NCBI GenBank assembly: GCA_027858295.1
Contig: JAQICZ010000004.1
Span: 1-64,000 of the forward strand
Origin: Nanobdellota archaeon
GTDB lineage: Archaea; Nanobdellota; Nanobdellia; Pacearchaeales; GW2011-AR1
Direction: 5' to 3'
Length of the DNA stretch: 64,000 nt
Below, piece by piece: positions 8,247-18,190 of this stretch. The notes under the pieces are model-generated. The model worked only from the letters and a program-made list of their open reading frames with translations, did not search any database and had not been told where the DNA came from. Position numbers and translations under genes: made by a program. Position 1 is the first letter of the stretch; each line of letters opens with the position of its first letter.

Positions 8247-11200
8247 TTATTTTTTCTCCTTGCATTTTTATTTAGAAATTTTTTAACTTCAAGGAAAGAT
8301 AATTCTTCTTCAATTTCGCCAAGGTGTTTTGAATATGTCTTCATCAAGTTTTCATAAACTCTAGCATCCACTTCGCCCTTCTTCATATATTTAGTTTGCA
8401 ATTCCGAAATCAATTCTAAGAACCTTTCTTTCTCACTCAACAATTTTTTAAACTTTCCTTTAAATTTAAAGAAGTGCTGTAATTTATTCTTAAATTTAAT
8501 TTCATTTTTTATTGACTCTGCCAGTTGAGTTTGGTATTCTTCCATTGAATGAGAGTATTCCGTCATTGACATCTTTGCTTCATTAAAGCATTTTTTTTGT
8601 ATTTCTTCCATTAATCCGAGAAGTAAGACTCCTTCATTTTCCAAAGACTTGATTTTTCTCTTTAGATAAAATCTTCTAGAAAAGTAATAAACAAGAACTA
8701 CTAAAATTAAAAAACCAGTGAAAATCCCTGCTGACTCTAACGGATGATTCTTAATTAAATAAAACAATTTAATTTCCCCTTTAGTTTCATATGCATACAT
8801 TGAAAGTGCTTCATCAATCTTTTGTCTTGCAAGCAAATAATCTCCTCTTTCGAATACAGCTTCAGCAAGCAAAATTAATTTTCTTGTTTCAACAACATTC
8901 ATCCCATACTTCTCAGCCCAATCCATTTTTGTTTTTAATTCCGTCATTAAAGATTTTCCTTCAACAGCTGAATTTCTAATTTCCTGAAATTCATTAAACG
9001 ATTCTTCAACTTTCAAAAAGTCAACTTCTGTATAACTTTCATTCATCTTTTCAATGATACCTTTAGCAGAACGAACAACGAAACTAGAATTTTCCATTTC
9101 TACCAACAACTCATTCGCCTTTTCTAAATATTCATCAGCTACATCCCTTGTTCGCTCAGTAATATATAATGTAACAAACTTCTCCTCAGAATAACTTCCT
9201 TGCCTTGTTCCATCTTCCCTTATTAGCTCCCCTCTAAACTTAAACTTCAATAAATACTTTCCTTTGTTGAAATAAGTTGGCGCTGCAATTTTTACAGACA
9301 ATTCATAATCAGATTTTGGTTTAATTTCTTTAATAAAATCAGGAACGGGAATTACATATTCAGCATTCTCTCCACTAACTGTAACTTCCAAATTCTCCTT
9401 ACTATACGAATATTTATTTTCAATCGTTAAAACAAATTCTTTAATCTCACCATTTAGCAATTCAAAAGAAGCTTCTGACTTATCAAATAAATTTCCAGAA
9501 GAAGCCCCACCTCCACCACCACTACCGCCTCTGGGCGAACCAGGTAAAGTAATAACAGGTGCCTCATAGTCTGCATCAGCAGCACCACAGGCAGTAACAT
9601 AAATTCTATCAGTTATATTTGAACAAACAAAATTAACTTCAACTGAATCTTCAAAGACAACAGCACCATCAGAACCTGCAATGGCAGCTCCACTAACATT
9701 CACTCCACTTGCACGTAATTTGATTTTCTGAACCCCAGGAGAGAAATCTTTAACAGAAGAAAACTCAATAGAAGAAATATAATTATGTAATTGATTATCA
9801 GAAATATTTTCAAAGAATAAAGAAGTATTCTCAGATATCTCTAAACCAGTGGGTAGAATCCATTCCAACGTAACATTATATGCTGTATTGTTTTCATTCA
9901 CAATAGAATCGCCCATCAAATTCCTCAAATAACCACCCAGATTAAATGTATTCTCTAACAAATCGACAGAAGAGGGAGCAGAAGTAATTGAAGAATAAAA
10001 ATAAGGACCCTCCTGATTACTAACAATACTAATATCTACAGATTCATTTTCCTGAGAAGAAATAGAAGTGAATTCTTCAATTAAGAAAGTTGTATCTTCC
10101 TGTAAAACTTGACCCAAAAAAGAAATATTCACAGGAACTACCAAACTCGTTTCTGCAGAGACAACCGAAGAATCATAATAAACCAACCATTGATTCAGGG
10201 CAGAATCGTCAAAATATACTCTCCCCGCAGTTAATTCATGACTTAATTTAAACATTAGCCCACAATTACCATCCGCAAATTCAGAGTCACCAGTATTATT
10301 AATCGTTATATTTCCAACAAACTTATTTTTATTCCAACCTGCAACAGCACCTAAGTCAGTAGTAGAGGACCAAGTACAATCCCAATAAACAGAAATATTT
10401 TCTTCATCCGACACGTCTTCTCCACCTAAAATGTCACGAGCAACAACACGAATATTATAAATCCCTTCGCTAACTCCGTCAAAAGTATAACTAGAATTCC
10501 ATTTGTAAACAAATCCCGTCTGAGAATAATTTTCAAAACTAACATCCATTGCCTGATTCCATAAATCTGTATCATTTTTTATTTGCAAAACAACAGTCTC
10601 TAAATTATAATCAAAATCACTAACAGTCATATTAAATAGAATAATAGAATCTGGGTCAACATCGTCATCTGAATTTGGAGAATAAATTACAGGATTCAAA
10701 ACAGGAGCAGAATTCCCACGAACAACACGAGTCTCAGTATAATTTGAATTAAGAGCAAAATCAGTAACAGTAATATTATATTCATAAAGAACTCCGGAAA
10801 CAATTCCTGTCTGGTTAATTAAAACATTACAATTTACTGCACTTGAACAGATAATATCTACATTTGCCGTCCCAGAAAGAATCGAAGAACTTCCAGAAAT
10901 AAAAGGAACATTTTCAATATCTCCATCAAAATAATAAACAAATTCCTCTAAGTCATAATTATCATTAAAGGTCAAATTAATTAAAAATGATTCAATAATT
11001 CCACTTCTGTTATCTGGTGTGGGAGATTCCCAGATAAAAGTTGGAGTCACAAAATCAAGAGTTATTTTCCGTGTTAATTCGTAAGCAGAATTATTAGCAG
11101 CATCAAAAGCCGTTACATTATAATAATAAGTTCCTTCAACGAGCCCGGTCCAATTAATTTCACTCGAAGATCCAGAGGTTGTAGAATTTATTAGATTCAT

Positions 11201-13756
11201 TGATGAATTAAATAAATTAAATGTCACATTTGTATCACTTTCATCCCCCACACTCACATTAACAAAAATCCAACTCTCCTTAGATGCAGAATCATTAGAA
11301 TAAGTTGGGCTAATATAAAGAACAACGGGGGCAGAAAAATCAACAGAAAAATTAGCGGTATAAGAATCAATACTACTAGTATTTTTAACATAAATCGTAT
11401 AATTTGACACCCCTTCATCAATCTCATAAAAATTCGCACGATAAGCTGACCCATTATACAACCCTAAAACTTCCTCGTCAGAAAGAGCTCTGTCTAGAAT
11501 AATTAATTCATCAATAACAGACTCAGCACCAGAAGTTATTGAATCAACTCCCCCTAAATATTCAGAATTTAGAAACCGATGAAGCTTTTCGCCATTTAGA
11601 TAAAAATCTCCACCAATCTTCCCACGCCTAACATAAGCTATATTATTAATGCCCGATGGTAAATTGATATCATAAAAACTAGAACCAAAATTCATAACAG
11701 AAAATTCTCCAGAATATCCTTTATTCAAATAAAAGCTATTTGACCCTAAAGACAATATCTTTTCACCCAATAATTCAATAGGAACTAAACTTTCACTAAA
11801 AATATACCCTCCCCCTAATTGCCCCGCAGAATAACTTCCACAACATACTAAAGAATCACCTGATAAAAGACCACAAGAGTGAGAGCCACCTAAAGATATG
11901 GAGGTGAAATTGTAGTCTCCGGGAACTAAAACAGGGGAAGTCTGCCGAGTAGTTGAACCAATACCTAAGTTACCATTGCTATTACTACCCCAGCACATCA
12001 AGGAGCCGTTTTGTAAAAAACCACAAGAGTGAGAGTAACCTAAAGAGGTGGAGGTGAAATTGTAAGCTCCGGGAACTAAAACAGGAGAAGTTTGCTCAGT
12101 AGTTGAACCAATGCCTAATTGACCAAAGCCATTATATCCCCAGCACATCAAGGAGCCGTTTTGTAAAAGACCACAAGAATGGTACTGACCTAAAGAGGTG
12201 AAGGTGAAATTGTAAGCTCCAGGAACTAAAACAGGAGAAGTTTGCTCAGTAGTTGAACCAATGCCTAATTGACCATTACCATTATTCCCCCAGCACATCA
12301 GGGAGCCGTTTTGTAAAAGGCCACAGGAGTGAGAGTAACCTAAAGAGGTGAAGGTGAAATTGTAGTCTCCAGAAACACGATTAAATTTATTTATTAATTC
12401 ATTAAACCAAAAACCTAATTGACCATAGTTATTACTACCCCAGCACATCAAGGAGCCCTTTTGTAAAAGACCACAAGAGTGATACTCACCTAAAGAGGTG
12501 GAGGTGAAATTGTAACCGCCAGAAACTAAAACAGGGGAAGTCTGCTGAGTAGTTGAACCAATGCCTAATTGACCCTGGTAATTACGACCCCAGCACATCA
12601 AGGAGCCGTTTTGTAAAAGGCCACAAGAATGATAAGATCCTAATGATATGGAGGTGAAATTGTAAGCGCCAGAAACTAAAACAGGAGAAGTCTCCCGATA
12701 ACTAGTAAAACCAATACCTAATTGACCGTAATTATTATATCCCCAGCACATCAGGGAGCCGTTTTGTAAAAGGCCACAAGAATGATACCGACCTAAAGAG
12801 GTGGAGGTGAAATTGTAAGCTCCGGGAACTAAAACAGGAGATGTCTGCTGAGTAGTTGAACCAATACCTAATTGACCATAGTAATTACGACCCCAGCACA
12901 TCAGGGAGCCGTTTTGTAAAAGGCCACAAGAGTGATAGTAACCTAAAGAGGTGAAGGTGAAATTGTAAGCTCCGGGAACTAAAACAGGAGAAGTCTGCTG
13001 AGTAGTTGAACCAATGCCTAATTGACCATAGTAATTACGACCCCAGCACATCAGGGAGCCGTTTTGTAAAAGACCACAGGAGTGATAACCACCTAAAGAG
13101 GTGGAGGTGAAATTGTAAGCGCCAGGAACTAAAACAGGAGAAGTTTGCTGAGAAGTTGAACCAATACCTAATTGACCATAGCTATTACGACCCCAGCACA
13201 TCAGGGAGCCGTTTTGTAAAAGACCACAAGAGTGATAAAAACCTAAAGAGATGGAGGTGAAATTGTAAGCTCCGGGAACTAAAACAGGAGAAGTCTGCTC
13301 AGTAGTTGAACCAATACCTAATTGACCATAGTTATTACGACCCCAGCACATTAGGGAGCCGTTTTGTAAAAGACCACAGGAGTGATAGGCACCACTACTA
13401 ACCTGCTTAAATTTCTCACTCTCATTACTAACATTCAACCAAAAAGATAAAGTATATTCTCCCTTGGCCGCATCCAAAGAAATCGGCTCATTTATTGGAG
13501 TGACTGAAGTATTCCTCGCTTCAGAAAATTTCCCAACAGCGCTTTCCCCATCAAAAGTCAACCATTTCAAAATATTATCATTCAAAATAGTAAAAGAATA
13601 GTAATCCCCAGACACTGAGAAATTAACATCTACATAGAAATTATCTTGGTTCAATACCCCTGCACCTGGAATAGACGACGACGCAAAGATTGTAGCAAAC
13701 CCCAATCCTAATACGCCAATAAAAATTAAAATACCTAATAAAAATTTAGATCGCAT
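8243..13756 (-). CDS. Giant RCC1-repeat cell-surface protein
   Basis: An 1,837-residue surface protein. It has a signal peptide (about 1-25) and a short beta domain. Eleven RCC1-like repeats of about 47 residues follow (about 118-640), each with a HSCGLLQNGSLMCWG core, a YGQLGIGST loop and an SPVLVPG strand. A LamG-like segment (about 660-770) and several Ig/cadherin-like beta modules with N-glycosylation sequons come next. Then there is a Gly-rich hinge near 1410, a membrane-proximal helical region, a TM helix (about 1665-1690) and a cytoplasmic coiled coil. RCC1 repeats normally form beta-propellers for binding. The seventh repeat is diverged in its second half. It is probably an adhesin or interaction protein (inference). 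Confidence 0.85.
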   Translation of the reverse strand: MRSKFLLGILIFIGVLGLGFATIFASSSIPGAGVLNQDNFYVDVNFSVSGDYYSFTILNDNILKWLTFDGESAVGKFSEARNTSVTPINEPISLDAAKGEYTLSFWLNVSNESEKFKQVSSGAYHSCGLLQNGSLMCWGRNNYGQLGIGSTTEQTSPVLVPGAYNFTSISLGFYHSCGLLQNGSLMCWGRNSYGQLGIGSTSQQTSPVLVPGAYNFTSTSLGGYHSCGLLQNGSLMCWGRNYYGQLGIGSTTQQTSPVLVPGAYNFTFTSLGYYHSCGLLQNGSLMCWGRNYYGQLGIGSTTQQTSPVLVPGAYNFTSTSLGRYHSCGLLQNGSLMCWGYNNYGQLGIGFTSYRETSPVLVSGAYNFTSISLGSYHSCGLLQNGSLMCWGRNYQGQLGIGSTTQQTSPVLVSGGYNFTSTSLGEYHSCGLLQKGSLMCWGSNNYGQLGFWFNELINKFNRVSGDYNFTFTSLGYSHSCGLLQNGSLMCWGNNGNGQLGIGSTTEQTSPVLVPGAYNFTFTSLGQYHSCGLLQNGSLMCWGYNGFGQLGIGSTTEQTSPVLVPGAYNFTSTSLGYSHSCGFLQNGSLMCWGSNSNGNLGIGSTTRQTSPVLVPGDYNFTSISLGGSHSCGLLSGDSLVCCGSYSAGQLGGGYIFSESLVPIELLGEKILSLGSNSFYLNKGYSGEFSVMNFGSSFYDINLPSGINNIAYVRRGKIGGDFYLNGEKLHRFLNSEYLGGVDSITSGAESVIDELIILDRALSDEEVLGLYNGSAYRANFYEIDEGVSNYTIYVKNTSSIDSYTANFSVDFSAPVVLYISPTYSNDSASKESWIFVNVSVGDESDTNVTFNLFNSSMNLINSTTSGSSSEINWTGLVEGTYYYNVTAFDAANNSAYELTRKITLDFVTPTFIWESPTPDNRSGIIESFLINLTFNDNYDLEEFVYYFDGDIENVPFISGSSSILSGTANVDIICSSAVNCNVLINQTGIVSGVLYEYNITVTDFALNSNYTETRVVRGNSAPVLNPVIYSPNSDDDVDPDSIILFNMTVSDFDYNLETVVLQIKNDTDLWNQAMDVSFENYSQTGFVYKWNSSYTFDGVSEGIYNIRVVARDILGGEDVSDEENISVYWDCTWSSTTDLGAVAGWNKNKFVGNITINNTGDSEFADGNCGLMFKLSHELTAGRVYFDDSALNQWLVYYDSSVVSAETSLVVPVNISFLGQVLQEDTTFLIEEFTSISSQENESVDISIVSNQEGPYFYSSITSAPSSVDLLENTFNLGGYLRNLMGDSIVNENNTAYNVTLEWILPTGLEISENTSLFFENISDNQLHNYISSIEFSSVKDFSPGVQKIKLRASGVNVSGAAIAGSDGAVVFEDSVEVNFVCSNITDRIYVTACGAADADYEAPVITLPGSPRGGSGGGGGASSGNLFDKSEASFELLNGEIKEFVLTIENKYSYSKENLEVTVSGENAEYVIPVPDFIKEIKPKSDYELSVKIAAPTYFNKGKYLLKFKFRGELIREDGTRQGSYSEEKFVTLYITERTRDVADEYLEKANELLVEMENSSFVVRSAKGIIEKMNESYTEVDFLKVEESFNEFQEIRNSAVEGKSLMTELKTKMDWAEKYGMNVVETRKLILLAEAVFERGDYLLARQKIDEALSMYAYETKGEIKLFYLIKNHPLESAGIFTGFLILVVLVYYFSRRFYLKRKIKSLENEGVLLLGLMEEIQKKCFNEAKMSMTEYSHSMEEYQTQLAESIKNEIKFKNKLQHFFKFKGKFKKLLSEKERFLELISELQTKYMKKGEVDARVYENLMKTYSKHLGEIEEELSFLEVKKFLNKNARRKNK
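11860..13395 (-). repeat. Eleven tandem 140-145-bp units encoding RCC1 repeats
   Basis: Within the giant gene the DNA itself is strongly repetitive. Each unit contains CCCAGCACATCA(A/G)GGAGCC, TTTTGTAAAAG and GGTGAAATTGTA on the plus strand. Near-identity at the DNA level, including synonymous sites, points to recent expansion or gene conversion. The unit at about 12300-12420 is partly replaced by unrelated sequence. Confidence 0.9.
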
Positions 13757-13757
13757 T

Positions 13758-14672
13758 TTATGTTAAAATGAAATCACCCTTCAAAACACGATTAGGATAA
13801 CAAATTGCTCCCTTGCCCTTCTTTATATCGAATTCAACAATTCTTCTGTCAATCCCAGACCCACGCATTTTTATAACTTCAATCGCTCTCTTTCTCTTAC
13901 CACCTTTGTAAAACACATTATAAATTGAAATAATACCGTCAGACAGGAAGCTCACAGCTTCACCTTTCTCAACAAAAGTATTACCAGTATGAGTCGGATT
14001 CGAAACTTCTCTAATTAAGAACGAAGTCATATTGTGTTTTTCCAAATATCTAAACAACTGTTCCATATAAATTCTAAAACGACTGTCCTCCCCACTAAAA
14101 GAACTAGCAATACTAGACAACGAATCAATTATAACAATGTCCGGATCAAATCCTTCAGGAATCAAAACAGGTTGAACATCAATTAACAATTCCTTCTTTG
14201 CTTCAGACAACAAGGCCTCAACACTTCTAGCAATATCAAGCGCATTAAACCTTTTAATTTTCAAGAAGCCTTGTTTTTCAAAGTTCTCAGCATTAGATCC
14301 AAAAGCCTCCATATGCGCACGTAACCTATCCTCTGGCTCTTCAAAACTCATAAATAAAACCTTCTTACCCTTCATACACGCTCTCTTTACAACCTCTAAC
14401 CCAAAAACAGTTTTCCCACTTCCCGGTCCACCCTCAATCAGAATAGCATTTCCAGCAGGTATCCCATCATCAATCAATTCATCAAATCCTGGAACATACG
14501 TTTTAATGTAATTAAACTTACGATGATTAACATTCAAAAAATTAGAAGGGGTATTTGCGACTTGTTTCACAGACTTCTTGCCAGCCGTCGATAATTTAAC
14601 TTTAGAAACGATTTTCTTACTAGAAATTTTATTAGTTGACTTACTGGTCTTTCGACTCTCCCCTTTTTTCAT
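13758..14672 (-). CDS. KaiC-like RecA-superfamily ATPase
   Basis: A 304-residue protein with one KaiC/RecA ATPase domain: Walker A GGPGSGKT at residues 81-88, catalytic glutamates at E111-E112 (FEEPEDR) and Walker B DIVIIDS near 178-183. The first 45 residues are a basic, low-complexity extension. Archaeal single-domain KaiC proteins act in signalling or as ArlH-like regulators of surface filaments. Nothing here proves either. Its stop lies 1 bp before the start of the giant surface protein, which makes an operon of ATPase, RCC1 giant and membrane partner. That context suggests control of surface-protein assembly. Confidence 0.85.
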   Translation of the reverse strand: MKKGESRKTSKSTNKISSKKIVSKVKLSTAGKKSVKQVANTPSNFLNVNHRKFNYIKTYVPGFDELIDDGIPAGNAILIEGGPGSGKTVFGLEVVKRACMKGKKVLFMSFEEPEDRLRAHMEAFGSNAENFEKQGFLKIKRFNALDIARSVEALLSEAKKELLIDVQPVLIPEGFDPDIVIIDSLSSIASSFSGEDSRFRIYMEQLFRYLEKHNMTSFLIREVSNPTHTGNTFVEKGEAVSFLSDGIISIYNVFYKGGKRKRAIEVIKMRGSGIDRRIVEFDIKKGKGAICYPNRVLKGDFILT

Positions 14673-14739
14673 AGAATAACTAATAGAATTCCTATTATAA
14701 AAGTTATGATAAGAAGAAACAAACTCAAGTCCTTAGATT

Positions 14740-15185
14740 TCCCCAGAAACCTTGCTGACCACACTATTACTGAGTAGAGTTCGGTTATTAGGGCCGTTTA
14801 ATTGTCGACTTGTCGGGGGAAAGTTTTGACGAAATTTTGTTGAAAACTTTGCTGATTACACCCTAGTGGTTTTCCATTCGCTTTGGCGTATGGGAAAGCA
14901 AAAATTCTTGGGAATTTTTACTTAAAGGGATGTGGTTTCAATTTGAAGACATATCAATTTTAAAAAAATAATTTACATTACTTGCTTCTGTCAGCGGCGA
15001 TAATTCAAAATTTATATGAGCGGAGCTAACAATTTTTTCAGGTTATGTAAGTTATGCTGAGATTTAGAAATAATTGTGTTTTTGGTCAAAATTGGGAGAA
15101 GAAGCAAAGATAAAAATAATTGCTTTGCTCAGTAATTGAAGCCATTATATTATCCGCTGCGCTGCGGACCTAAATTGATTGAGAC
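14740..15185. repeat. Cluster of intergenic hairpin modules
   Basis: The 533-bp gap at 14673-15205 has no gene. It holds a GTTATTAGGGC module (about 14786), a GTCGGGGG core (about 14812), and a hairpin with arms AAAGTTTT (14820-14827) and AAAACTTT (14843-14850). A CCATTCGC module follows with hairpin arms AAAAATTC (14900-14907) and GAATTTTT (14912-14919). A TCCGCTGCGCTGCGGA core lies near 15150. These are pieces of the dispersed repeat family. Confidence 0.7.
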
Positions 15186-15205
15186 TACACATAGACTTAA
15201 AGCAG

Positions 15206-16978
15206 TTAGTTTTTATAAGAAGTTTTTACCTGAGATTTTGATTGAGACTTTGGCTTCGGAGTCGCATTTTTCTTTACTTTGGGCTTCGCTTTATATTTAG
15301 ACTTCGAAGGGGCTGAATCTTTGTGAGGACTTACGTATTTATTATTTGAATCCAAATTATTTCTTACGAAATTTTTTCTCAAAGTGTAGTTTATTGGATT
15401 TTTTATTTTCTGACAAGTTGCATCTGGCGAGCATACCCCTAAATCGTTATAGAAATCTCTACAGTTTGGCGGCATCAGGGGTTTTCTTCGATAAGTCCAA
15501 GTTAATTGTGAATGGATGTAAGATTTTTGAAGTGGTTCTTCATTTTTTTCATTCCATTCGCCTAATTTTTTTTCCAATTCTTCTTGTGAGAGACCAATCG
15601 ATCTGAAAAAATTTATCAACACGAACAGGGCTCTCTTTTTCCCATCAAGCATTCCACCTTCTAATATTTTTTTAACACATGGCGGGAACTGCCCTTCTTC
15701 TAGGTTTTCTAATTTAACTGCTTTGAATTCTGCATATTTTCCAGATGCTCTTTTTTCTTCTTCTTTCCCATAACCGGCTTCGCTGGCCCAATCATAAGCT
15801 TGCATTACTAATTCTGCTGCTTCGTTTTCTTCTGGGTTTGGCATGAAGTTTTTGATTATTACTCTTAGTGGATCTGCTATTCTTTCTTTACAGTTTGGAT
15901 CTTCAATAAATTTATCCAAATCTTCTTCTTCTAGAACCACACTCGCTAGAGATGATTTCTCGTGTAATGAGTATGGCATTCTGAATAAGTGTCGCGGAGA
16001 AACTAATCCCATGTCCAACCCCATTAAAGCATACATATCAACCTCTTCTTTTTCAAATTTTTTTGATAATTTTGATGGACTTATTTCACCTCTGATTTCA
16101 CATCTATTACAGATTAATAATTTTACTATTGGTTTGAATTTCATATTTTCTTTACATTTGTAACATTTTGGAAGAGTCCCCTTTCCACCTTTGAAAGTCC
16201 GTTCTTCTGTTATATTACATCTTTCACAACTAAATTCTACTTTCAAATATTCTTCTACAAATTCTCCACATTGTTTGCATCTGTACCTTTCTTTTATTTT
16301 GTCTTTAAATCTTTCATAAAAGTCTGCTGGAAGCATTGGGTTTAGAAGTTTTCTTGAATAGTCTCGGAGGAAAGCCATTAACATTCTTGGAAGTTGTGGA
16401 AACATCGCTGAAGTGTCTGTTCCATTTATGTTTTTTGGGAAAGCTCCCCAAGGAACTATCACATGAAAACCTTTTGAGCCTGAGAATTTTAGCCCGATGT
16501 TTTTTATCCCATTTTCTCTTAAGGCTTGAATTGTTGCTTTTGCTACTCTTGCTGAATAGTCCATTCCTTCTTCACAGTCGATATCGATTAGGAGATCCCA
16601 GCCTGTTCTTATTTTGTTTGCGGCTTCTTTGCTCATCCCTGTTTCTATTTCCATGGGATCTGACCAAATTTCTTCTGAGCAATGGAAAGATGTTGCGCCC
16701 TTTTTTACCATTCCATAAACGTCACCTGGGAATTGAAAGGTGTCTGGTCTTTTTCCGAAACCTTCGAAGAATCTTGGTGAAATTTCTCTATTTTTTGAGA
16801 AGTCGAACATTGCTTTTTGGATGTCTTGTCTAGAATAATATAATTGAGTCAAGGATCTTACTTTTTTTTCTGCTTCGGACTGAACTCTTGGTGGATAATT
16901 ATTTGGAGTAAAGGTTTTCTTTCCCACAAATGGAGCTGGCCTGGATGGAGTTGAAGGCTTATTTTCTGAATCTTCCAT
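15206..16978 (-). CDS. Fused archaeal DNA primase (PriS-PriL single polypeptide)
   Basis: A 590-residue primase combining both subunits. The N-terminal PriS part has the metal-binding D132-x-D134 in LLIDIDCE, the SGSKGFHV motif (166-173) and the nucleotide-contacting RMPYSLHEK segment (about 342-350). Two CxxC zinc-binding pairs lie between (about 240-295). From about residue 425 a PriL C-terminal domain follows (FPPCVKKIL, then CRDFYND, GVC and ATC), giving four cysteines suited to the 4Fe-4S cluster. The last 50 residues are a basic tail. A monomeric primase of this kind is known from Nanoarchaeum and other DPANN. It makes RNA primers for replication. Confidence 0.9.
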   Translation of the reverse strand: MEDSENKPSTPSRPAPFVGKKTFTPNNYPPRVQSEAEKKVRSLTQLYYSRQDIQKAMFDFSKNREISPRFFEGFGKRPDTFQFPGDVYGMVKKGATSFHCSEEIWSDPMEIETGMSKEAANKIRTGWDLLIDIDCEEGMDYSARVAKATIQALRENGIKNIGLKFSGSKGFHVIVPWGAFPKNINGTDTSAMFPQLPRMLMAFLRDYSRKLLNPMLPADFYERFKDKIKERYRCKQCGEFVEEYLKVEFSCERCNITEERTFKGGKGTLPKCYKCKENMKFKPIVKLLICNRCEIRGEISPSKLSKKFEKEEVDMYALMGLDMGLVSPRHLFRMPYSLHEKSSLASVVLEEEDLDKFIEDPNCKERIADPLRVIIKNFMPNPEENEAAELVMQAYDWASEAGYGKEEEKRASGKYAEFKAVKLENLEEGQFPPCVKKILEGGMLDGKKRALFVLINFFRSIGLSQEELEKKLGEWNEKNEEPLQKSYIHSQLTWTYRRKPLMPPNCRDFYNDLGVCSPDATCQKIKNPINYTLRKNFVRNNLDSNNKYVSPHKDSAPSKSKYKAKPKVKKNATPKPKSQSKSQVKTSYKN

Positions 16979-17150
16979 GTTTTTTTGAGGAATTTTTGAG
17001 TTAAAAAGATATAGTCTTTGTCATGAAACTTTCTCAACGACAGTTTTGAGTCATGAGTTTTGAGTTCTGGGTTAGGGCAGAAAAAGGGGAGGGAAATAGG
17101 ATTAAAACCAGCTGAGAACTGAATACCCTAGACTCACTACTCTTCATGAA

Positions 17151-17540
17151 CTAATGCTCCATTACCCAAGTTTGGAAAATTATGAAAATTATTGAGATAA
17201 ATGATATCATGGCCTTTATTGTGTCCAATGAGGTATGGCTTACATTTATCTGTGGCAATGTTAGAACTGCTGCAGTTATAGCCAGAGCACCTATAATTGA
17301 GGTTGTTAATCCTGAGAATGAAGCATCGGATATTTGCTTTTTTGCACCCTCATAAAGATTTTTTGGTTTTGAAACTACTATAAAACCGATTCCTATTACG
17401 AATAACCAAATTGAATCAAAATAAAGAGATATTGAGAAATTTGCCATGGACTCAGATATTATGTTTGCAAACCCGATTATTGATATTATTGCTAAAACTC
17501 CTACAAACTTTGTTGAGACTCTTCGCTTCTCTTTTTCCAT
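17151..17540 (-). CDS. Small integral membrane protein, about four TM helices
   Basis: A 129-residue hydrophobic protein with predicted helices near residues 12-30, 38-56, 75-95 and 103-125, and a basic N-terminus. It has no signal peptide or conserved functional residue and no family I recognise. It is monocistronic on the minus strand, about 170 bp downstream of the primase start on the other side of a repeat-free gap. Function unknown. Confidence 0.6.
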   Translation of the reverse strand: MEKEKRRVSTKFVGVLAIISIIGFANIISESMANFSISLYFDSIWLFVIGIGFIVVSKPKNLYEGAKKQISDASFSGLTTSIIGALAITAAVLTLPQINVSHTSLDTIKAMISFISIIFIIFQTWVMEH

Positions 17541-17589
17541 TAAGGATAGAAGAATATGTTATTAAAATAGGGAGAGGCGAATGGGTGCA

Positions 17590-18062
17590 ATAATGATATT
17601 GATGTCTAATATCGGAAGTAATGGCTCACGGATAACAGGAATTACAGGATTGAGAGGCAGAGGCAAAAGGCAGATTGATATAAGGTCCGTTGAATTAATG
17701 TTAGCAGCTGCAGTCTCTCCGATGACTTTTTGTCATCTTATAATTATTTTAAATTATTGCAATAATTCTCTAAAAACTTTTGTTATTCTCACTCAAAAAT
17801 TCATCTCAGCTTTTCCTTTGTGGATTGACGCTAACATTAAATACCGTCCTAAAGACCTAGTTTAATTATCCGTCGCGCGGCGTGCATGGAGGGTGTGTTT
17901 TAATCAGAGTAGTTTTTGTTGAATTACTTACTTTTCTATAAATATCGGAGATACTTCGTTGGGTGAAGGAATTGTTGGATGTTGTCGTTCACTTGATATT
18001 AGTTTGAAACGAGTAGTGTCACAGTTGATAGGGGCTTATCAACCTGGATATCTAATTGAATT
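17590..18062. repeat. Composite intergenic repeats
   Basis: The 546-bp gap at 17541-18086 contains AAGGCAGATTGATATAAGG (about 17669) and an ATTATCCGTCGCGCGGCG core followed by GTGCA (about 17865-17887). A CAGAGTAGTTTTTG tail (about 17905) and a right module with CTTATCAACCTGGATATC (about 18027-18050) follow. An apparent 94-residue plus-strand frame across this gap is low-complexity repeat sequence and is not called. Confidence 0.7.
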
Positions 18063-18086
18063 AAACTGAATCGAAAATAGACCGAC

Positions 18087-18185
18087 TTAAATTAATCTTA
18101 GATTGAACAACATTCCATCAAAATCATAGGCCATCCAGCCCATGAAAAGAATCGGTATTATTTTTAAGAATTTTAGGAATTTCAT
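18087..18185 (-). CDS. Possible 32-residue hydrophobic small protein
   Basis: A short frame with an ATG at 18185 and TAA at 18087-18089, 5 bp downstream of the histone stop on the same strand. The product starts MKFLKFLKIIPILFMGWMAY, which reads as one membrane helix after a basic start, and ends with a short polar tail. The close spacing suggests co-transcription with the histone gene. It is too short for homology to be judged by eye. Confidence 0.4.
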   Translation of the reverse strand: MKFLKFLKIIPILFMGWMAYDFDGMLFNLRLI

Positions 18186-18190
18186 TTTAG

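Noticed and set aside
11860-13395. Regular 140-bp repeats could look like a CRISPR or satellite array
   Set aside because: They are in frame inside one long gene and encode RCC1 repeats; there are no unique spacers of constant length.
13758-14672. ArlH of an archaellum operon
   Set aside because: No archaellin, ArlI or ArlJ genes are nearby; only a generic KaiC-like call is supported.
16336-16833. 165-residue plus-strand frame
   Set aside because: Antisense to the primase, low-complexity Leu/Ser product; shadow frame.
17581-17865. 94-residue plus-strand frame
   Set aside because: It is translated repeat-family DNA with no plausible start signal or protein motif.
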